A stretch of DNA of 64,000 bases from Endobacter medicaginis (GCF_014192375.1 NZ_JACHXV010000007.1:62001-126000), one strand, 5' to 3'; shown: positions 10,177 through 19,536, numbered from the stretch's first letter. The notes: generated from the sequence alone by a model not told the origin. Numbers and translations: made by a program.

Positions 10177-11283
10177 ATGGCATCCACCGACACGCTGTTC
10201 CGCCCCTTCAGCCTCGGCAGCCTGAGCCTGCCCAACCGGATCGTGATGGCGCCGATGACGCGCACCTTTTCGCCGGAGGGCGTGCCGGGCGAGAACGTCG
10301 CCGAATATTATGCCCGACGCGCCGGATCGGTCGGGCTGATCATCTCCGAAGGCACGGTGATCGACCGGCCGAACGCGCGCAACGATCCCAAGATCCCGTT
10401 CTTCCACGGCGAGGCGCCGCTGGGCGGGTGGAAGCGGGTGATCGACGCGGTGCATGCCGAGGGCGGCCACATGGCGCCGCAGATCTGGCACACGGGGGCG
10501 ATGAAATACGGCAATTTCGAGCCGGGCACGCCGGTCGAGAGCCCGTCGGGGCTGATCGGGCCGGGCAAGCCGCGTGGCGAGGCGATGAGCGAGGCGGCGA
10601 TCGCCGACACGATCGCGGCGTTCGGTCGCGCGGCCGGCGACGCCAAGGCGCTCGGCTTCGACACCGTCGAACTGCATGGCGCGCATGGCTATCTGATCGA
10701 CGAGTTCTTCTGGGCGGGCAGCAATGTCCGCACCGACCGCTGGGGGGGTGCGACGATCGCCGAGCGGTCGCGCTTCGCGGTGGAAGCGATCCGTGCGGTG
10801 CGTGCGGCGGTGGGGCCCGAGATGCCGGTGATCATCCGGCTCAGCCAGTGGAAGCAGCAGGATTATGCCGCCCGGCTGGCGACCAGCCCGGCGGAGATGG
10901 AAGCCTGGCTGACGCCGCTGGTGGAGGCGGGGGCGAACGTCCTGCACTGCTCGCAGCGGCGGTTCTGGGAGCCGGAATTTCCCGAGATCGACGGCGGGAA
11001 CGGGCTGAACTTCGCCGGCTGGGCGAAGAAGCTGACCGGGGCGGCGACGATCTCGGTCGGTTCGGTGGGGCTGTCGGGGGAGTTCATGGCCTCCTTCCGC
11101 GGCGAGAGCTCGGAGCCGGCCAGCCTCGATGCGCTGCTCGAGCGGATGGAGCGCGACGAGTTCGACCTGATCGCGGTGGGACGCGCGCTGATCACCGACC
11201 CGCACTGGGTCGACAAGGTCCGCGACGGTCGCACCGACGAGCTCAGGCCCTTCAGCCCGGCCGCACTGGCCGAGCTGGTCTGA
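10177..11283 (+). CDS. NADH:flavin oxidoreductase / old yellow enzyme
   Basis: 368-residue FMN-dependent TIM-barrel reductase of the old yellow enzyme family, which reduces activated C=C bonds of alpha,beta-unsaturated compounds. The family marks are ELHGAHGYLIDEFFW (the His pair that binds the substrate carbonyl), RTDRWGG and the late FDLIAVGRALITDPHW. The ATG at 10177 is preferred because AGAGAGG lies about 10 bases upstream; an ATG at 10144 in the same frame would add 11 residues that are not typical of the family. The natural substrate is unknown. A stem-loop follows directly after the stop. Confidence 0.88.
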   Translation: MASTDTLFRPFSLGSLSLPNRIVMAPMTRTFSPEGVPGENVAEYYARRAGSVGLIISEGTVIDRPNARNDPKIPFFHGEAPLGGWKRVIDAVHAEGGHMAPQIWHTGAMKYGNFEPGTPVESPSGLIGPGKPRGEAMSEAAIADTIAAFGRAAGDAKALGFDTVELHGAHGYLIDEFFWAGSNVRTDRWGGATIAERSRFAVEAIRAVRAAVGPEMPVIIRLSQWKQQDYAARLATSPAEMEAWLTPLVEAGANVLHCSQRRFWEPEFPEIDGGNGLNFAGWAKKLTGAATISVGSVGLSGEFMASFRGESSEPASLDALLERMERDEFDLIAVGRALITDPHWVDKVRDGRTDELRPFSPAALAELV

Positions 11284-11290
11284 GGACCGG

Positions 11291-11318
11291 GGACGGGGCG
11301 CGCGACGACGCCCCGTCC
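11291..11318. terminator. Stem-loop between convergent OYE reductase and cspA
   Basis: A 10-bp perfect stem (GGACGGGGCG / CGCCCCGTCC) with an 8-base loop fills the short gap between the two converging stops. No T-run follows on either strand, so it may stabilise mRNA 3' ends or be a Rho-independent terminator of weak form. Confidence 0.5.
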
Positions 11319-11320
11319 GT

Positions 11321-11524
11321 TCAGACGGATTTGAGGTTGGAGGCGGCCGCCTTGCCGCGCTCGGTGACGATCTCGTAGGCGATCTTCTGGCCCTCGTTGA
11401 GGCCGCGCAGGCCGGCCGCCTGCACGGCGGTGATGTGGACGAACACGTCCTTGCCGCCATCATCGGGCATGATGAAGCCGAAGCCCTTGGTGGTGTTGAA
11501 CCATTTGACGGTTCCAGTCGCCAT
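11321..11524 (-). CDS. cspA: Cold-shock protein, CspA family
   Basis: 67-residue single cold-shock domain. RNP1 (KGFGFI) and RNP2 (VFVHI) are both present and the length is standard. Such proteins bind single-stranded RNA or DNA and act as RNA chaperones in the cytoplasm; without expression data it may be cold-induced or constitutive. Monocistronic, converging on the OYE reductase gene. The name is by family; bacteria usually have several paralogues. Confidence 0.93.
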   Translation of the reverse strand: MATGTVKWFNTTKGFGFIMPDDGGKDVFVHITAVQAAGLRGLNEGQKIAYEIVTERGKAAASNLKSV

Positions 11525-11689
11525 AGCCGCAATCCTTATCCAGCCGCGGCGGTATTTTCGCCGGACCCATCGTTACTCAAGCGGAACCGTCAGCACGGAA
11601 CCCACCGCTCGTTGCAATGTGGCATCGGGAAGCGCCGGCTTGTCAATTGTCTCTTGCGCGGCCGGCCCGACACACATGGTATGTATGGC

Positions 11690-11866
11690 ATGACCCTGAC
11701 CCATGGCCTGCTGGCCGCCATGATCGTCATCGCGCTGCTGGCGCATCTGCTGGTGCGCTGGCAGACCGGCGACGAGGCGCGCGCGATGCTCACCGCGCTG
11801 GTCATCGTCGCCCTCGGGCTGAGCGGTGTGCTGGCGCAGATGTGGTGGCGCGGCGTGATCCTGTAG
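11690..11866 (+). CDS. Small hypothetical membrane protein
   Basis: 58 residues with two hydrophobic segments (about residues 5-22 and 32-50) separated by a short charged loop (RWQTGDEAR). I do not recognise a family. The ATG at 11690 is chosen because it gives a clean hydrophobic N-terminus; an ATG at 11681 would add three residues. It ends 42 bases before the SDR gene on the same strand. It fills an otherwise empty 380-base gap, which is the main support besides composition. Confidence 0.45.
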   Translation: MTLTHGLLAAMIVIALLAHLLVRWQTGDEARAMLTALVIVALGLSGVLAQMWWRGVIL

Positions 11867-11908
11867 GGACAGGGACAGGACCCGACCAAGGGCCGATGGA
11901 GATCGTCG

Positions 11909-12688
11909 ATGGATCTGCTCCTGCGTGACCGTGCGGCTTTGGTGATGGGTGGCAGCAGCGGCCTGGGCCTGGGCATCGCAACGGCGCTCGCCGAGGCGGG
12001 TGCGCGCGTGTGTCTGCTGGCGCGCGATGCCGGGCGGCTGGCGGCGGCGGCCGAACGGCTGCGGCAGGCGAGCGGCGCCGGGGTCGGCACGCTCGCCGTC
12101 GATCTCGCCGAGCCGGAGGCGGTCGGCGCCGCGATCGGCGACATCGTCGAACGGATCGGCACGCCGGACATCCTGATCGGCAACGGCGGCGGCCCGCCGC
12201 CGGGCGTCGCCACCCGGTTCGACCCGGCGCTGTGGCAGGCACAGGCGGCGAAGATGCTGCTGCCGACGATGACGCTGACCGACGCCTTCCTGCCGGCGAT
12301 GCGCGAGCGCCGCTTCGGCCGCATCATCATGGTCTCGTCGACCAGCGTGGTGGAGCCGATCCCCGGGCTGGTGCTGTCGAACGCATTGCGCGCCGCGCTG
12401 GCCAACTGGGGCCGCACGCTGGCGCGCGAGGTGGCGCGCGACGGGGTGACGGTCAACACGCTGATGCCGGGGCGGTTCGACACGGCGCGCGCCAGGGCGC
12501 TGACCGAGGCGCGGGCGAAGGACGGGCTGAGCGTCGAGGATGTCCGCCGCCGTGACATCGAGACCATCCCCGCCGGGCGTTTCGGCACGCCGGAGGAATT
12601 CGGCGCCGTCGCCGCCTTTCTCGCCAGCCCGCGCGCTGCCTATGTCACCGGCACGCTGATCCCGGTCGATGGCGGTCTGCTGGGCTGA
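11909..12688 (+). CDS. SDR-family oxidoreductase-like protein with altered active site
   Basis: 259-residue Rossmann protein of the short-chain dehydrogenase/reductase family. The cofactor motif is GGSSGLGLGIA near residue 13, the NNAG position reads NGGGPPPG, and the end (GTLIPVDGGLLG) is typical. The catalytic YxxxK position reads SNALR, so the Tyr and Lys used by classical SDRs are both missing while the upstream Ser cluster (VSSTS) remains. The NGGGPPPG subgroup is often annotated as 3-oxoacyl-ACP reductase, but true ketoreductase activity is doubtful here. Possibly linked to the small membrane protein upstream. Confidence 0.8.
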   Translation: MDLLLRDRAALVMGGSSGLGLGIATALAEAGARVCLLARDAGRLAAAAERLRQASGAGVGTLAVDLAEPEAVGAAIGDIVERIGTPDILIGNGGGPPPGVATRFDPALWQAQAAKMLLPTMTLTDAFLPAMRERRFGRIIMVSSTSVVEPIPGLVLSNALRAALANWGRTLAREVARDGVTVNTLMPGRFDTARARALTEARAKDGLSVEDVRRRDIETIPAGRFGTPEEFGAVAAFLASPRAAYVTGTLIPVDGGLLG

Positions 12689-12754
12689 CCCCGGCGGGTG
12701 AGCGGCGCGGGGGCCACGATTGACATCGTTTCGGCAGTGGCGTCCATACCGCGC

Positions 12755-13225
12755 ATGGGACCGATCGCCACGATCGCGAGACGGCCCGGCTGGCGACGCC
12801 GGGGGATCGTGCTGCTGGTGCTGCAGGGCCTGATCGGCCTGCTGACGCTGGAAGCGGCCGCACGCCCCGGGGAGATGCCGCGCAGCACGCTCGAACGGCT
12901 GGTCGGCGACATCGCCGGGCAGGCGATCCCCGCCGAGATGACGATGACCGGCATGGCGGCCGATGCCGACGACATGGCGGGCGTGGCGGAATGCTGCCCG
13001 CCGCAGGCGCCCGATCGGGATCAGTCACATCACGGCGATTTCCGCACCTGCTGCGCCCTGTGCGGGCTGCTGCACCTGCCGCCGGGGCTGCTGCCCCTGC
13101 TGCCGGCGCTGCCGCTGCCGGTGCGCGGGATGTTCGCGGCCCGGCGGCTGATGGCGCTGCAGGCGCTGATCGTCGCGCGGCGCTCGACCCTGCCGCCCGC
13201 GCGCGCGCCACCCCTGACGGTCTGA
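12755..13225 (+). CDS. DUF2946-like Cys/His-rich exported or membrane protein
   Basis: 156 residues. A basic start is followed by one hydrophobic segment (GIVLLVLQGLIGLL), then an acidic, Met-containing stretch, then a Cys/His cluster (ECCPP, QSHHGDFRTCCALCGLLHLPPG). This plan resembles DUF2946 proteins, which commonly precede TonB-dependent copper receptors. The copper-type receptor begins 40 bases downstream on the same strand. A periplasmic or membrane role in copper binding or delivery is inference. The ATG at 12755 is preferred; the frame is open back to 12698. Confidence 0.6.
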   Translation: MGPIATIARRPGWRRRGIVLLVLQGLIGLLTLEAAARPGEMPRSTLERLVGDIAGQAIPAEMTMTGMAADADDMAGVAECCPPQAPDRDQSHHGDFRTCCALCGLLHLPPGLLPLLPALPLPVRGMFAARRLMALQALIVARRSTLPPARAPPLTV

Positions 13226-13265
13226 TTCCGAACCCTCCGTTCCAGACCTTCAAGGATATCGTCTC

Positions 13266-15452
13266 ATGTCGATCCAACCGCCCGCGCGCGGTCGGGCGCG
13301 CATGGCCGGCCGCCTGCCGGTTGTGCTGCTGCTCGGCACGACCGCGCCGTGCCGCCCTGCCCTCGCCGCCGATGCGCCCACCGCCGTCATCGAACAGTCG
13401 ATTACCGTGCTCGGCGTCTCGACGCTGCCGGCGCACGATGCGGACACCACCGCGCTGTTCACCGGCACGCCGGGATTTTCGGCCTACAGCGCAGGCGGCG
13501 TGTCGGCGCTGCCGGTGCTCGACGGCATGGCCGACGACCGCATCAATACCCTCATCGACGGCGTGCGGATGGAGTCCGCCTGTCCGAACCACATGAATCC
13601 GGCGATGTCGTATATCGATCCGGACATGGTGCAGACGGCGCGTGCGATCGCCGGCATCACGCCGGTCAGTCTCGGCGGCGACAGTACCGGTGGCACGATC
13701 GAGATCCGCCGCCGGCCACCGCGCTATGCCGAGCCGGGCCATGTCCTCGTGACCGGCCGCCTGGCTGCGAACTACGGCAGCAATGCCGACGGGCGCGGGG
13801 TGTCGGGCGAGGTCACGGTCGCCGACGACCATCTCTCGCTGCGCTGGAGCGGCGCCTACCGGCAGGCGGACGATTATCGCGCGGGCGGTGATGGCGGGAT
13901 CGTGCGTTCGACCAGCTTCCTCGCCTTTAATCACGCGGCAACACTCGGCCTGCAGGGACGCAACGATCAGTTCGAGCTGACCTTCGGCCAGCAGGACATT
14001 CCCTACGAGGCCTTTGCCAACCAGTACATGGATATGACCAACAACCGTTCGAGCTTCCTCAACGGTCGCTGGACGCACCGCTTCGATCGCGGGTTCCTCG
14101 ACGGCGCCAGCCTCGAACTCGGCGGCCACTGGCAGCGCGTGGATCATGTGATGAACATGCTCGACGACAAGGGCGGGCATTCCGCGACCACCGGCATGCC
14201 GATGAATACCGCCGCGCGCCAGGCGGGGTATGCGCTGGATCTGACCATCCCGCGCGGCATCCACACGGTGAAGCTCGGCACCAGCTTCGACCATGACGGG
14301 CTGAACGACTGGTGGCCGCCGCTGCCGGGCAGCATGATGATGGGGCCCGGCACCTGGCACAACGTCAATGACGCACACCGCGACCATGAGGCGCAGTACC
14401 TGCAATGGGACGCGCAGTGGAACCGGAGGCTGTCGACGGAGCTGGGCTGGCGCAACGACATCGTCATGATGAACACCGGACCGGTCGCGCCCTATTCCCG
14501 CATGGCGATGTCGATGGGCACGATGCCGATGGACGCGATGCCGATGGACGCGATGGCGATGCCGTCGGACGACGCGATGGCGGCCGATGCGTTCAATGCG
14601 GCGCACCGGGGGCGCACGGACGTCAATTTCGACGTGACGGCCACGGCGAAATACCTGATTACCGATGCGCTCGACATCGAGGGCGGGTATGCGCGCAAGA
14701 CGCGGTCGCCGAATCTCTACGAGCGCTATGCCTGGGGCGTGGATGCGATGGCGGCCGAGATGATCGGCTGGTTCGGCGACGGCAACGGCTATGTCGGCAA
14801 CCTGAACCTCAGGCCGGAGACCGCCAACATCGCCAGCTTCACCCTGCTCTGGCACGATCCGGCCCAGGGCGATGCGGATGCGCAGCGATGGCGGCTCAGC
14901 GTGCGCCCCTTCACCAACTACACGCAGGGCTACATCAACGTCGTGTCGCTGGGCGCGCTGGGCGCAGGCGCGTCGCTGCTGCAGTTCGCCAATCATGACG
15001 CGGAGAGTTTCGGCGTCGATGTCGGAGGTCATGCGCGACTGTGGGCGGATCGCCGCTTCGGCCGCGGCACGCTCGACACCACGCTCAGCTGGGTGCGCGG
15101 CACCGACCTGACCACCGGCACGTCTCTGTATCACCAGATGCCGCTCAACGGCGTCACCACGCTGTCGGAACGGCTCGGCGCGTTCGCGGGCCGCATCTCG
15201 CTGAGCTGGGCGGCGGCGAAGACGCTGGTCGATGCGCTGCGCGACGAGCCGGCGACGCCCGGCTATGCGCTGCTGGGGTTCGGGGCGAGCTGGCGCTGGC
15301 GGGGGACGACGCTGGATGTCGGCGTCGACAACGCGCTCGACCACACATACGTCCTGCCGCTGGGCGGCCGCATGCTCGATGCCGGCGAGGGACGGCGCGC
15401 GCTGCTCGCGCCCGGCCGCTCGGTCAATGTCTCGCTCGCCACCACCTTCTGA
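13266..15452 (+). CDS. TonB-dependent copper receptor (OprC/NosA-like)
   Basis: 728-residue outer-membrane receptor with signal peptide (PVVLLLGTTAPCRPALAAD), plug domain and beta-barrel, ending in Phe. The plug has SACPNHMNPAMSYIDP near residue 102; a Cys-x-x-His-Met segment just before the SYIDP motif is the mark of the OprC/NosA copper receptor group. A Met-rich segment lies at about residues 411-440 (MSMGTMPMDAMPMDAMAM), probably an outer loop able to bind copper. It sits between the DUF2946-like gene and a second TonB receptor. Import of copper or a copper complex is the likely role. Confidence 0.82.
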   Translation: MSIQPPARGRARMAGRLPVVLLLGTTAPCRPALAADAPTAVIEQSITVLGVSTLPAHDADTTALFTGTPGFSAYSAGGVSALPVLDGMADDRINTLIDGVRMESACPNHMNPAMSYIDPDMVQTARAIAGITPVSLGGDSTGGTIEIRRRPPRYAEPGHVLVTGRLAANYGSNADGRGVSGEVTVADDHLSLRWSGAYRQADDYRAGGDGGIVRSTSFLAFNHAATLGLQGRNDQFELTFGQQDIPYEAFANQYMDMTNNRSSFLNGRWTHRFDRGFLDGASLELGGHWQRVDHVMNMLDDKGGHSATTGMPMNTAARQAGYALDLTIPRGIHTVKLGTSFDHDGLNDWWPPLPGSMMMGPGTWHNVNDAHRDHEAQYLQWDAQWNRRLSTELGWRNDIVMMNTGPVAPYSRMAMSMGTMPMDAMPMDAMAMPSDDAMAADAFNAAHRGRTDVNFDVTATAKYLITDALDIEGGYARKTRSPNLYERYAWGVDAMAAEMIGWFGDGNGYVGNLNLRPETANIASFTLLWHDPAQGDADAQRWRLSVRPFTNYTQGYINVVSLGALGAGASLLQFANHDAESFGVDVGGHARLWADRRFGRGTLDTTLSWVRGTDLTTGTSLYHQMPLNGVTTLSERLGAFAGRISLSWAAAKTLVDALRDEPATPGYALLGFGASWRWRGTTLDVGVDNALDHTYVLPLGGRMLDAGEGRRALLAPGRSVNVSLATTF

Positions 15453-15467
15453 ACCTTCCTGATCCGC

Positions 15468-15487
15468 CATGGGCAGATCTGCCCATG
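15468..15487. promoter_or_regulatory. 20-bp perfect palindrome between the two TonB receptor genes
   Basis: CATGGGCAGATCTGCCCATG is fully self-complementary with no loop and ends 19 bases before the second receptor's ATG. It fits a dimeric repressor operator better than a terminator, since no T-run follows. The regulator is not known. Confidence 0.5.
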
Positions 15488-15506
15488 CGCGGCGAGAGCC
15501 GAACCC

Positions 15507-17561
15507 ATGTCCAGAATCCTGCCTGTCATGACCTGCGTCATCGCCTGGGCGCCTGCCCACGCCATCGCGCAGGCTGCGCGCACGACGCCCCCGCCGTCGC
15601 CGACCGAGGAGATCGTCGTGACCGCGACGCGCGCGCCCGATCCGATCGGCGATGTGCCGGCCTCGGTCAGCGTGATCAGCGCGGCACAGATCGCCGACAC
15701 GCCGGCGCGCGGCATCGACGACATCCTGCGGCGCGTCCCGTCGGTGGACCTGCCGATCGCATCGACCGACGAGCAGCATCCGACCGACACCATCGTGTCG
15801 ATGCGCGGACTGTCCGGCATCCGCGCGCTGGTGCTGCTCGACGGCGTTCCGCTCAATGACCCGTTCTTCGGCTATGTGCAGTGGAGCGAGGTGCCGCTCG
15901 ACACCATCGAGCGCGTCGAGGTGGTGCGCGGCGGCGGTGCCACGCTGTGGGGCAACTATGCGATGGGCGGTGTGATCAACATTCTCACCCGGCCGATCGA
16001 CAGGACGGAGCTGGTGATGGCATCGTCCGGCGGCAGCCGCGGCACCACACGGACCGATGGTCACGCCGCCGTCGCCGGGCAGTCTTACGGGATCGGGCTC
16101 GATGTCGGCCAGAGCCACTCCGACGGCTATGTCGAGCAGATCGTCTCCGCGCGGGGTCCGGTCAGCGTGCCGACATCGTTCACCGCGCATACGGCAGCAG
16201 TGTCGGGCGAGGCGCATCTGTCGGAGACGCTCACCGCGCGGGCGCGGGCAGGCTGGTATGACAACGACCAGAATTTCCTCACCCGGCTCAACACCAACAC
16301 GCAGCGCAACCTGCGCACCACCGGCTCGCTGGGCTGGCGGCCGGATCGACGAAGCCTGCTGGAACTGAACGGCTTCTTCATTGACGAGCGCTTCCTGACC
16401 GACAACCCCGGCACGCCGGACGGCGCGGATCCGCTGGCCGAGGAATATGTGCAGAACAGCCACCTCACCCGTGCGCAGGATCGCGGCGCGTCGCTGAGCG
16501 CGCGGCGCGAATGGTCGGGATGGCTGCGTGCGCTGTCGGCCGGCATCGACTGGCACACGATCCGCGGCAACGACCGCGCGCGCATCTTCGACGAGACCGG
16601 CGCGCTCACGCGCACCGATCTCGGCGCCGGCGCGCAGCGCTTCGTCGGCGGCTTCGCGCAGGCGGATCTGCGTCCGCTGCCGCAGGTGCAGGTGCTCGCC
16701 TCGGTCCGCTACCAGGACTTCCTCAGCTATGACGGCACCGACGACACGCCCGGGGGCCTGGGCGCGAACCTGCCGCACAGGCACAGCAACGATGTCGATC
16801 CGCGCCTTTCGCTGCGCTGGCGCCTGCCGGCCGGCTTCGCGCTGCGCGGCGCGGTCTATCGGGCCTTCCGCGCACCGACGCTGGACAACCTGTATCGGGC
16901 GGCCTCCGTGCCCGGATACATCCTGTATGGCAATTCCGCACTCGCACCCGAGACGCTCAGGGGAGCCGAGGCTGGGTTCGACTACATCCATGACACGGTG
17001 CGCCTGCAGGCCACCGCCTATGACAGCGTGATCTCGAACTTCATCACCTATCGCTACCTCGACGCCGACGCGCTGCCGCCGGGCTTCGACATCGGCGCGC
17101 GGCTGATCAATGCCGGGCGTGCCCGCGCGCGCGGGGTCGAGGCGGAACTGAGCTTCAGGGCCGCCGACGCGCTGCTGGTCACGCTGGGCTACACCTATGC
17201 GGATTCGGTGGTGACGCGGAACGCGGAGGATCCCGCCTCGGTGGGCGTGCAGCAGCCGGGCATTCCGAAGCACCGGGTCAGTGCGGGACTCGACTGGACC
17301 GGGCCGCGCGGGGTGGTGCTGTCGCCGCGCCTGCGCTGGCTTGGGGCGACCAGCGGCGATCCCGACGCGATCTATCGCACGCAGCAGCACCTTGTGGTCG
17401 ATCTCGGCGGGCGCGTGCCGCTCGGACATGGCGTCGAAGGCTTCGCGCAGATCGAGAACCTGTTCGACCGGCGCTATATCGGCACCAATGACGGCTTCAC
17501 CGCGCCGCTCTATGGGCGACCGTTCACCGCCACGGCGGGAGTGCGGGTGAAACTCGACTGA
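15507..17561 (+). CDS. TonB-dependent outer-membrane receptor, probably metal or metallophore
   Basis: 684-residue receptor with a signal peptide, a TonB-box-like stretch (EEIVVTATR), a plug domain ([41 protein letters not shown]) and a barrel ending [12 protein letters not shown]...GVRVKLD. The plug resembles BtuB/ZnuD-type receptors more than siderophore receptors. It lies after the copper-type receptor and just before a DUF1826-COG0523 pair that in other genomes goes with zinc limitation, so zinc or a zinc complex is a fair guess; cobalamin cannot be excluded. Confidence 0.75.
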   Translation: MSRILPVMTCVIAWAPAHAIAQAARTTPPPSPTEEIVVTATRAPDPIGDVPASVSVISAAQIADTPARGIDDILRRVPSVDLPIASTDEQHPTDTIVSMRGLSGIRALVLLDGVPLNDPFFGYVQWSEVPLDTIERVEVVRGGGATLWGNYAMGGVINILTRPIDRTELVMASSGGSRGTTRTDGHAAVAGQSYGIGLDVGQSHSDGYVEQIVSARGPVSVPTSFTAHTAAVSGEAHLSETLTARARAGWYDNDQNFLTRLNTNTQRNLRTTGSLGWRPDRRSLLELNGFFIDERFLTDNPGTPDGADPLAEEYVQNSHLTRAQDRGASLSARREWSGWLRALSAGIDWHTIRGNDRARIFDETGALTRTDLGAGAQRFVGGFAQADLRPLPQVQVLASVRYQDFLSYDGTDDTPGGLGANLPHRHSNDVDPRLSLRWRLPAGFALRGAVYRAFRAPTLDNLYRAASVPGYILYGNSALAPETLRGAEAGFDYIHDTVRLQATAYDSVISNFITYRYLDADALPPGFDIGARLINAGRARARGVEAELSFRAADALLVTLGYTYADSVVTRNAEDPASVGVQQPGIPKHRVSAGLDWTGPRGVVLSPRLRWLGATSGDPDAIYRTQQHLVVDLGGRVPLGHGVEGFAQIENLFDRRYIGTNDGFTAPLYGRPFTATAGVRVKLD

Positions 17562-17579
17562 CACCTCGCCTTGAATGTC

Positions 17580-17591
17580 ATGTTATAACGT
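17580..17591. promoter_or_regulatory. Candidate Zur operator / promoter before DUF1826 gene
   Basis: ATGTTATAACGT contains the perfect 8-bp palindrome GTTATAAC in otherwise very GC-rich DNA, 15 bases before the ATG of the DUF1826 gene. Alphaproteobacterial Zur sites share an AT-rich GTTATA/TATAAC core (family knowledge). TATAAC could also serve as the -10 box, so a bound repressor would block it. The outer arms match poorly. Confidence 0.45.
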
Positions 17592-17606
17592 TCTACTCGT
17601 TCGGTT

Positions 17607-18260
17607 ATGTTGGTCGTCGAACAATTCCTGCCGGGCTGCCCGGACGCGGCGTTTTCCATCGCCGGCCCGGATCTCGACGTGCTGTGGTCGACCGCACGGC
17701 GGCCCGCCCTGTCGCTGGCCGTCTGGTGTCGAAGGCCACGGCCGGTCGAGCTCGCGGCACTGCTCGACCAGGCACCGTTCTGCGTCGCGGTCGAGGGACA
17801 TGCGACGACGGTGACGACCCGGCTGGCCGCCGCCCTGCCCGGCCCGGCGCCGGGCGCGCTGATCGAGGACATGCACGGGCTGGCGATGGTGTTCGGGCTG
17901 CTCAGCGGCAGCACGCGGTTGCGGCTGCGTCTCGAAGGACTGATCGAGGCAGGCTGCCCGCGCTTTCACACCGATCAGGTCGCGCTGCGCCTGCTGTGCA
18001 CCTATGCCGGACCGGGCACCGAATGGCTGGCGCTCGGGGGTGGCGGACCGGCGGCGGCGGCGCTGCCGCAGGACGACGCGGAGCTGCCCGCCGGGCTGGT
18101 GCCCCACACGCTCGCCCCCTGGGATGTCGCCCTGCTCAAGGGGGAGCGCTGGCCGGGCCTGACCCAGGGCGGCTGCATCCATCGCTCCCCGCGCCAGAGG
18201 GGCGGCGACGAGCAACGGATCGTTTTCTGCATCGACGAGATCATGGGAGATCAGGAATGA
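17607..18260 (+). CDS. DUF1826 protein
   Basis: 217 residues. The conserved core [25 protein letters not shown] (split here: CPRFHTDQV at about residue 118, then [13 protein letters not shown]), the [12 protein letters not shown] box and the late IHRSP are hallmarks of DUF1826. Conserved His, Asp and Cys residues suggest metal binding, possibly a cupin-like fold. These genes are often next to COG0523 GTPases and under Zur control; both hold here. The stop overlaps the next ATG by 4 bases (ATGA), so the pair is coupled. Biochemical role unknown. Confidence 0.82.
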   Translation: MLVVEQFLPGCPDAAFSIAGPDLDVLWSTARRPALSLAVWCRRPRPVELAALLDQAPFCVAVEGHATTVTTRLAAALPGPAPGALIEDMHGLAMVFGLLSGSTRLRLRLEGLIEAGCPRFHTDQVALRLLCTYAGPGTEWLALGGGGPAAAALPQDDAELPAGLVPHTLAPWDVALLKGERWPGLTQGGCIHRSPRQRGGDEQRIVFCIDEIMGDQE

Positions 18261-19474
18261 CCATTGCCCGGACATTGCCGGCGCGATTGCCGGTCACCGT
18301 GCTTTCCGGCTTTCTGGGCGCGGGCAAGACCACGCTGCTCAACCACATCCTCGCCAACCGCGAGGGGCGTCGGGTGGCGGTCATCGTCAACGACATGAGC
18401 GAGGTCAATATCGATGCCGCGCTGGTGGCGCGCGAGGGCGGGCTGTCGCGCACCGAGGAGCGGCTGGTCGAGATGTCGAACGGCTGCATCTGCTGCACGC
18501 TGCGCGACGACCTGATGCAGGAGGTGACGAAACTCGCCGCCGAAGGGCGTTTCGATGCGCTGGTGATCGAGAGCACAGGGGTGTCCGAGCCCATGCCGGT
18601 CGCCGCAACCTTCGATTTCCGCTCCGAGGAGGGCGTATCCCTGTCGGACATCGCGCGGCTCGATACGATGGTGACCGTGGTGGATGCGGCCGCCTTCCTG
18701 CGCGATTACGGCTCGCGCGACAGCCTCGCCGATCGCGGCGAGACGGCGGGGCAGGAGGATGGCCGCATGCTGGTCGATCTGCTGGTCGAGCAGATCGAGT
18801 TCGCCGACACCATCGTGCTCAACAAGACCGACCTGGTCTCCGACGCCGAACTCCGCCGCCTCGCCGGCATCATCGCGACCTTCAATCCGGGGGCGGCGAT
18901 CGTCGCGAGCGCGGAGGGGCGCGTGGCGCTTTCGGAGGTGCTGGACACCGGGCGCTTCGATTTCGAGCGCGCGCAGCAGGCCGCCGGCTGGTCGCAGGCG
19001 CTGGCGGGCGGGCACATCCCCGAGAGCGAGGAGTTCGGCATCGCTTCCTTCGTGTGGAAGGCGCGCCGCCCGCTGCATCCCGCGCGGTGGAAACGCCTGC
19101 TGGAGAGCGATCTGCCGGGGGTGATCCGGGCGAAGGGCTTCTTCTGGCTCGCCAGCCGGATGGACTGGGCCGGCACCTGGCAGCTCGCCGGTGCGGTCGG
19201 CCGGCACGGGCCGGGTGGCCTGTGGTTCGCCGCCGTCGGGCCCGAGCGCTGGCCGGACGATCCACGATGGCGCGCGGGCATCGAGGCCAACTGGATCGAG
19301 CCTTACGGCGACCGGCGGCAGGAGATCGTGTTCATCGGCGTGGAGATGGACGAGCGGGCCCTGCGCCGGCGTCTCGATGCCTGCCTGCTGACCGACGCCG
19401 AATATCGTGGCGGCCCGGATCGCTGGAAGCGACTGCCGGATCCGTTTGAGCCGTGGCGTCGGGGCGGCGACTGA
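18257..19474 (+). CDS. COG0523 (CobW/ZigA-type) GTPase, putative zinc metallochaperone
   Basis: 405-residue G3E-family GTPase. Walker A is [13 protein letters not shown] near residue 20, the metal-binding CxCC motif is [12 protein letters not shown] near residue 76, and the guanine-specificity motif is NKTD near residue 195. A full CobW C-terminal domain follows. Such proteins load zinc (ZigA, YciC, ZNG1) or cobalt (CobW) onto client enzymes. The DUF1826 partner and the AT-rich palindrome point to zinc rather than cobalamin synthesis, and no cob genes are nearby. The start is the ATG overlapping the DUF1826 stop. Confidence 0.88.
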   Translation: MTIARTLPARLPVTVLSGFLGAGKTTLLNHILANREGRRVAVIVNDMSEVNIDAALVAREGGLSRTEERLVEMSNGCICCTLRDDLMQEVTKLAAEGRFDALVIESTGVSEPMPVAATFDFRSEEGVSLSDIARLDTMVTVVDAAAFLRDYGSRDSLADRGETAGQEDGRMLVDLLVEQIEFADTIVLNKTDLVSDAELRRLAGIIATFNPGAAIVASAEGRVALSEVLDTGRFDFERAQQAAGWSQALAGGHIPESEEFGIASFVWKARRPLHPARWKRLLESDLPGVIRAKGFFWLASRMDWAGTWQLAGAVGRHGPGGLWFAAVGPERWPDDPRWRAGIEANWIEPYGDRRQEIVFIGVEMDERALRRRLDACLLTDAEYRGGPDRWKRLPDPFEPWRRGGD

Positions 19475-19478
19475 GGCT

Positions 19479-19518
19479 GCGGGGCGCTGCCCTGCACCCG
19501 CCGGGGCCAACGGCCCCG
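19479..19518. repeat. GC-rich double-hairpin element
   Basis: Two small stem-loops follow the COG0523 gene: an imperfect GCGGGGC-GCT-GCCCTGC and a perfect CGGGGCC-AAC-GGCCCCG (19502-19518). The sequence CCCTGCACCC between them is shared with the larger hairpin ladder at 26530-26651. Confidence 0.5.
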
Positions 19519-19536
19519 CCCCCCCGATCCGGAGAC

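Noticed and set aside
12720..12748. TTGACA followed by a weak -10 before the DUF2946-like gene
   Set aside because: The -35 is perfect but TCCATA at the right spacing is a poor -10, and it would put the start of transcription on the ATG. Not strong enough to list.
12645..17564. A 1639-codon open frame on the minus strand across both TonB receptor genes
   Set aside because: It is antisense to two clear receptors with signal peptides and family motifs, and its own product is Arg/His/Ala-rich without recognisable domains. High GC at third positions removes stops on the opposite strand.
17684..18256. Upstream in-frame extension of the COG0523 GTPase
   Set aside because: It runs through the DUF1826 gene in another frame; the GTPase fold begins at the ATG at 18257 that overlaps the DUF1826 stop.
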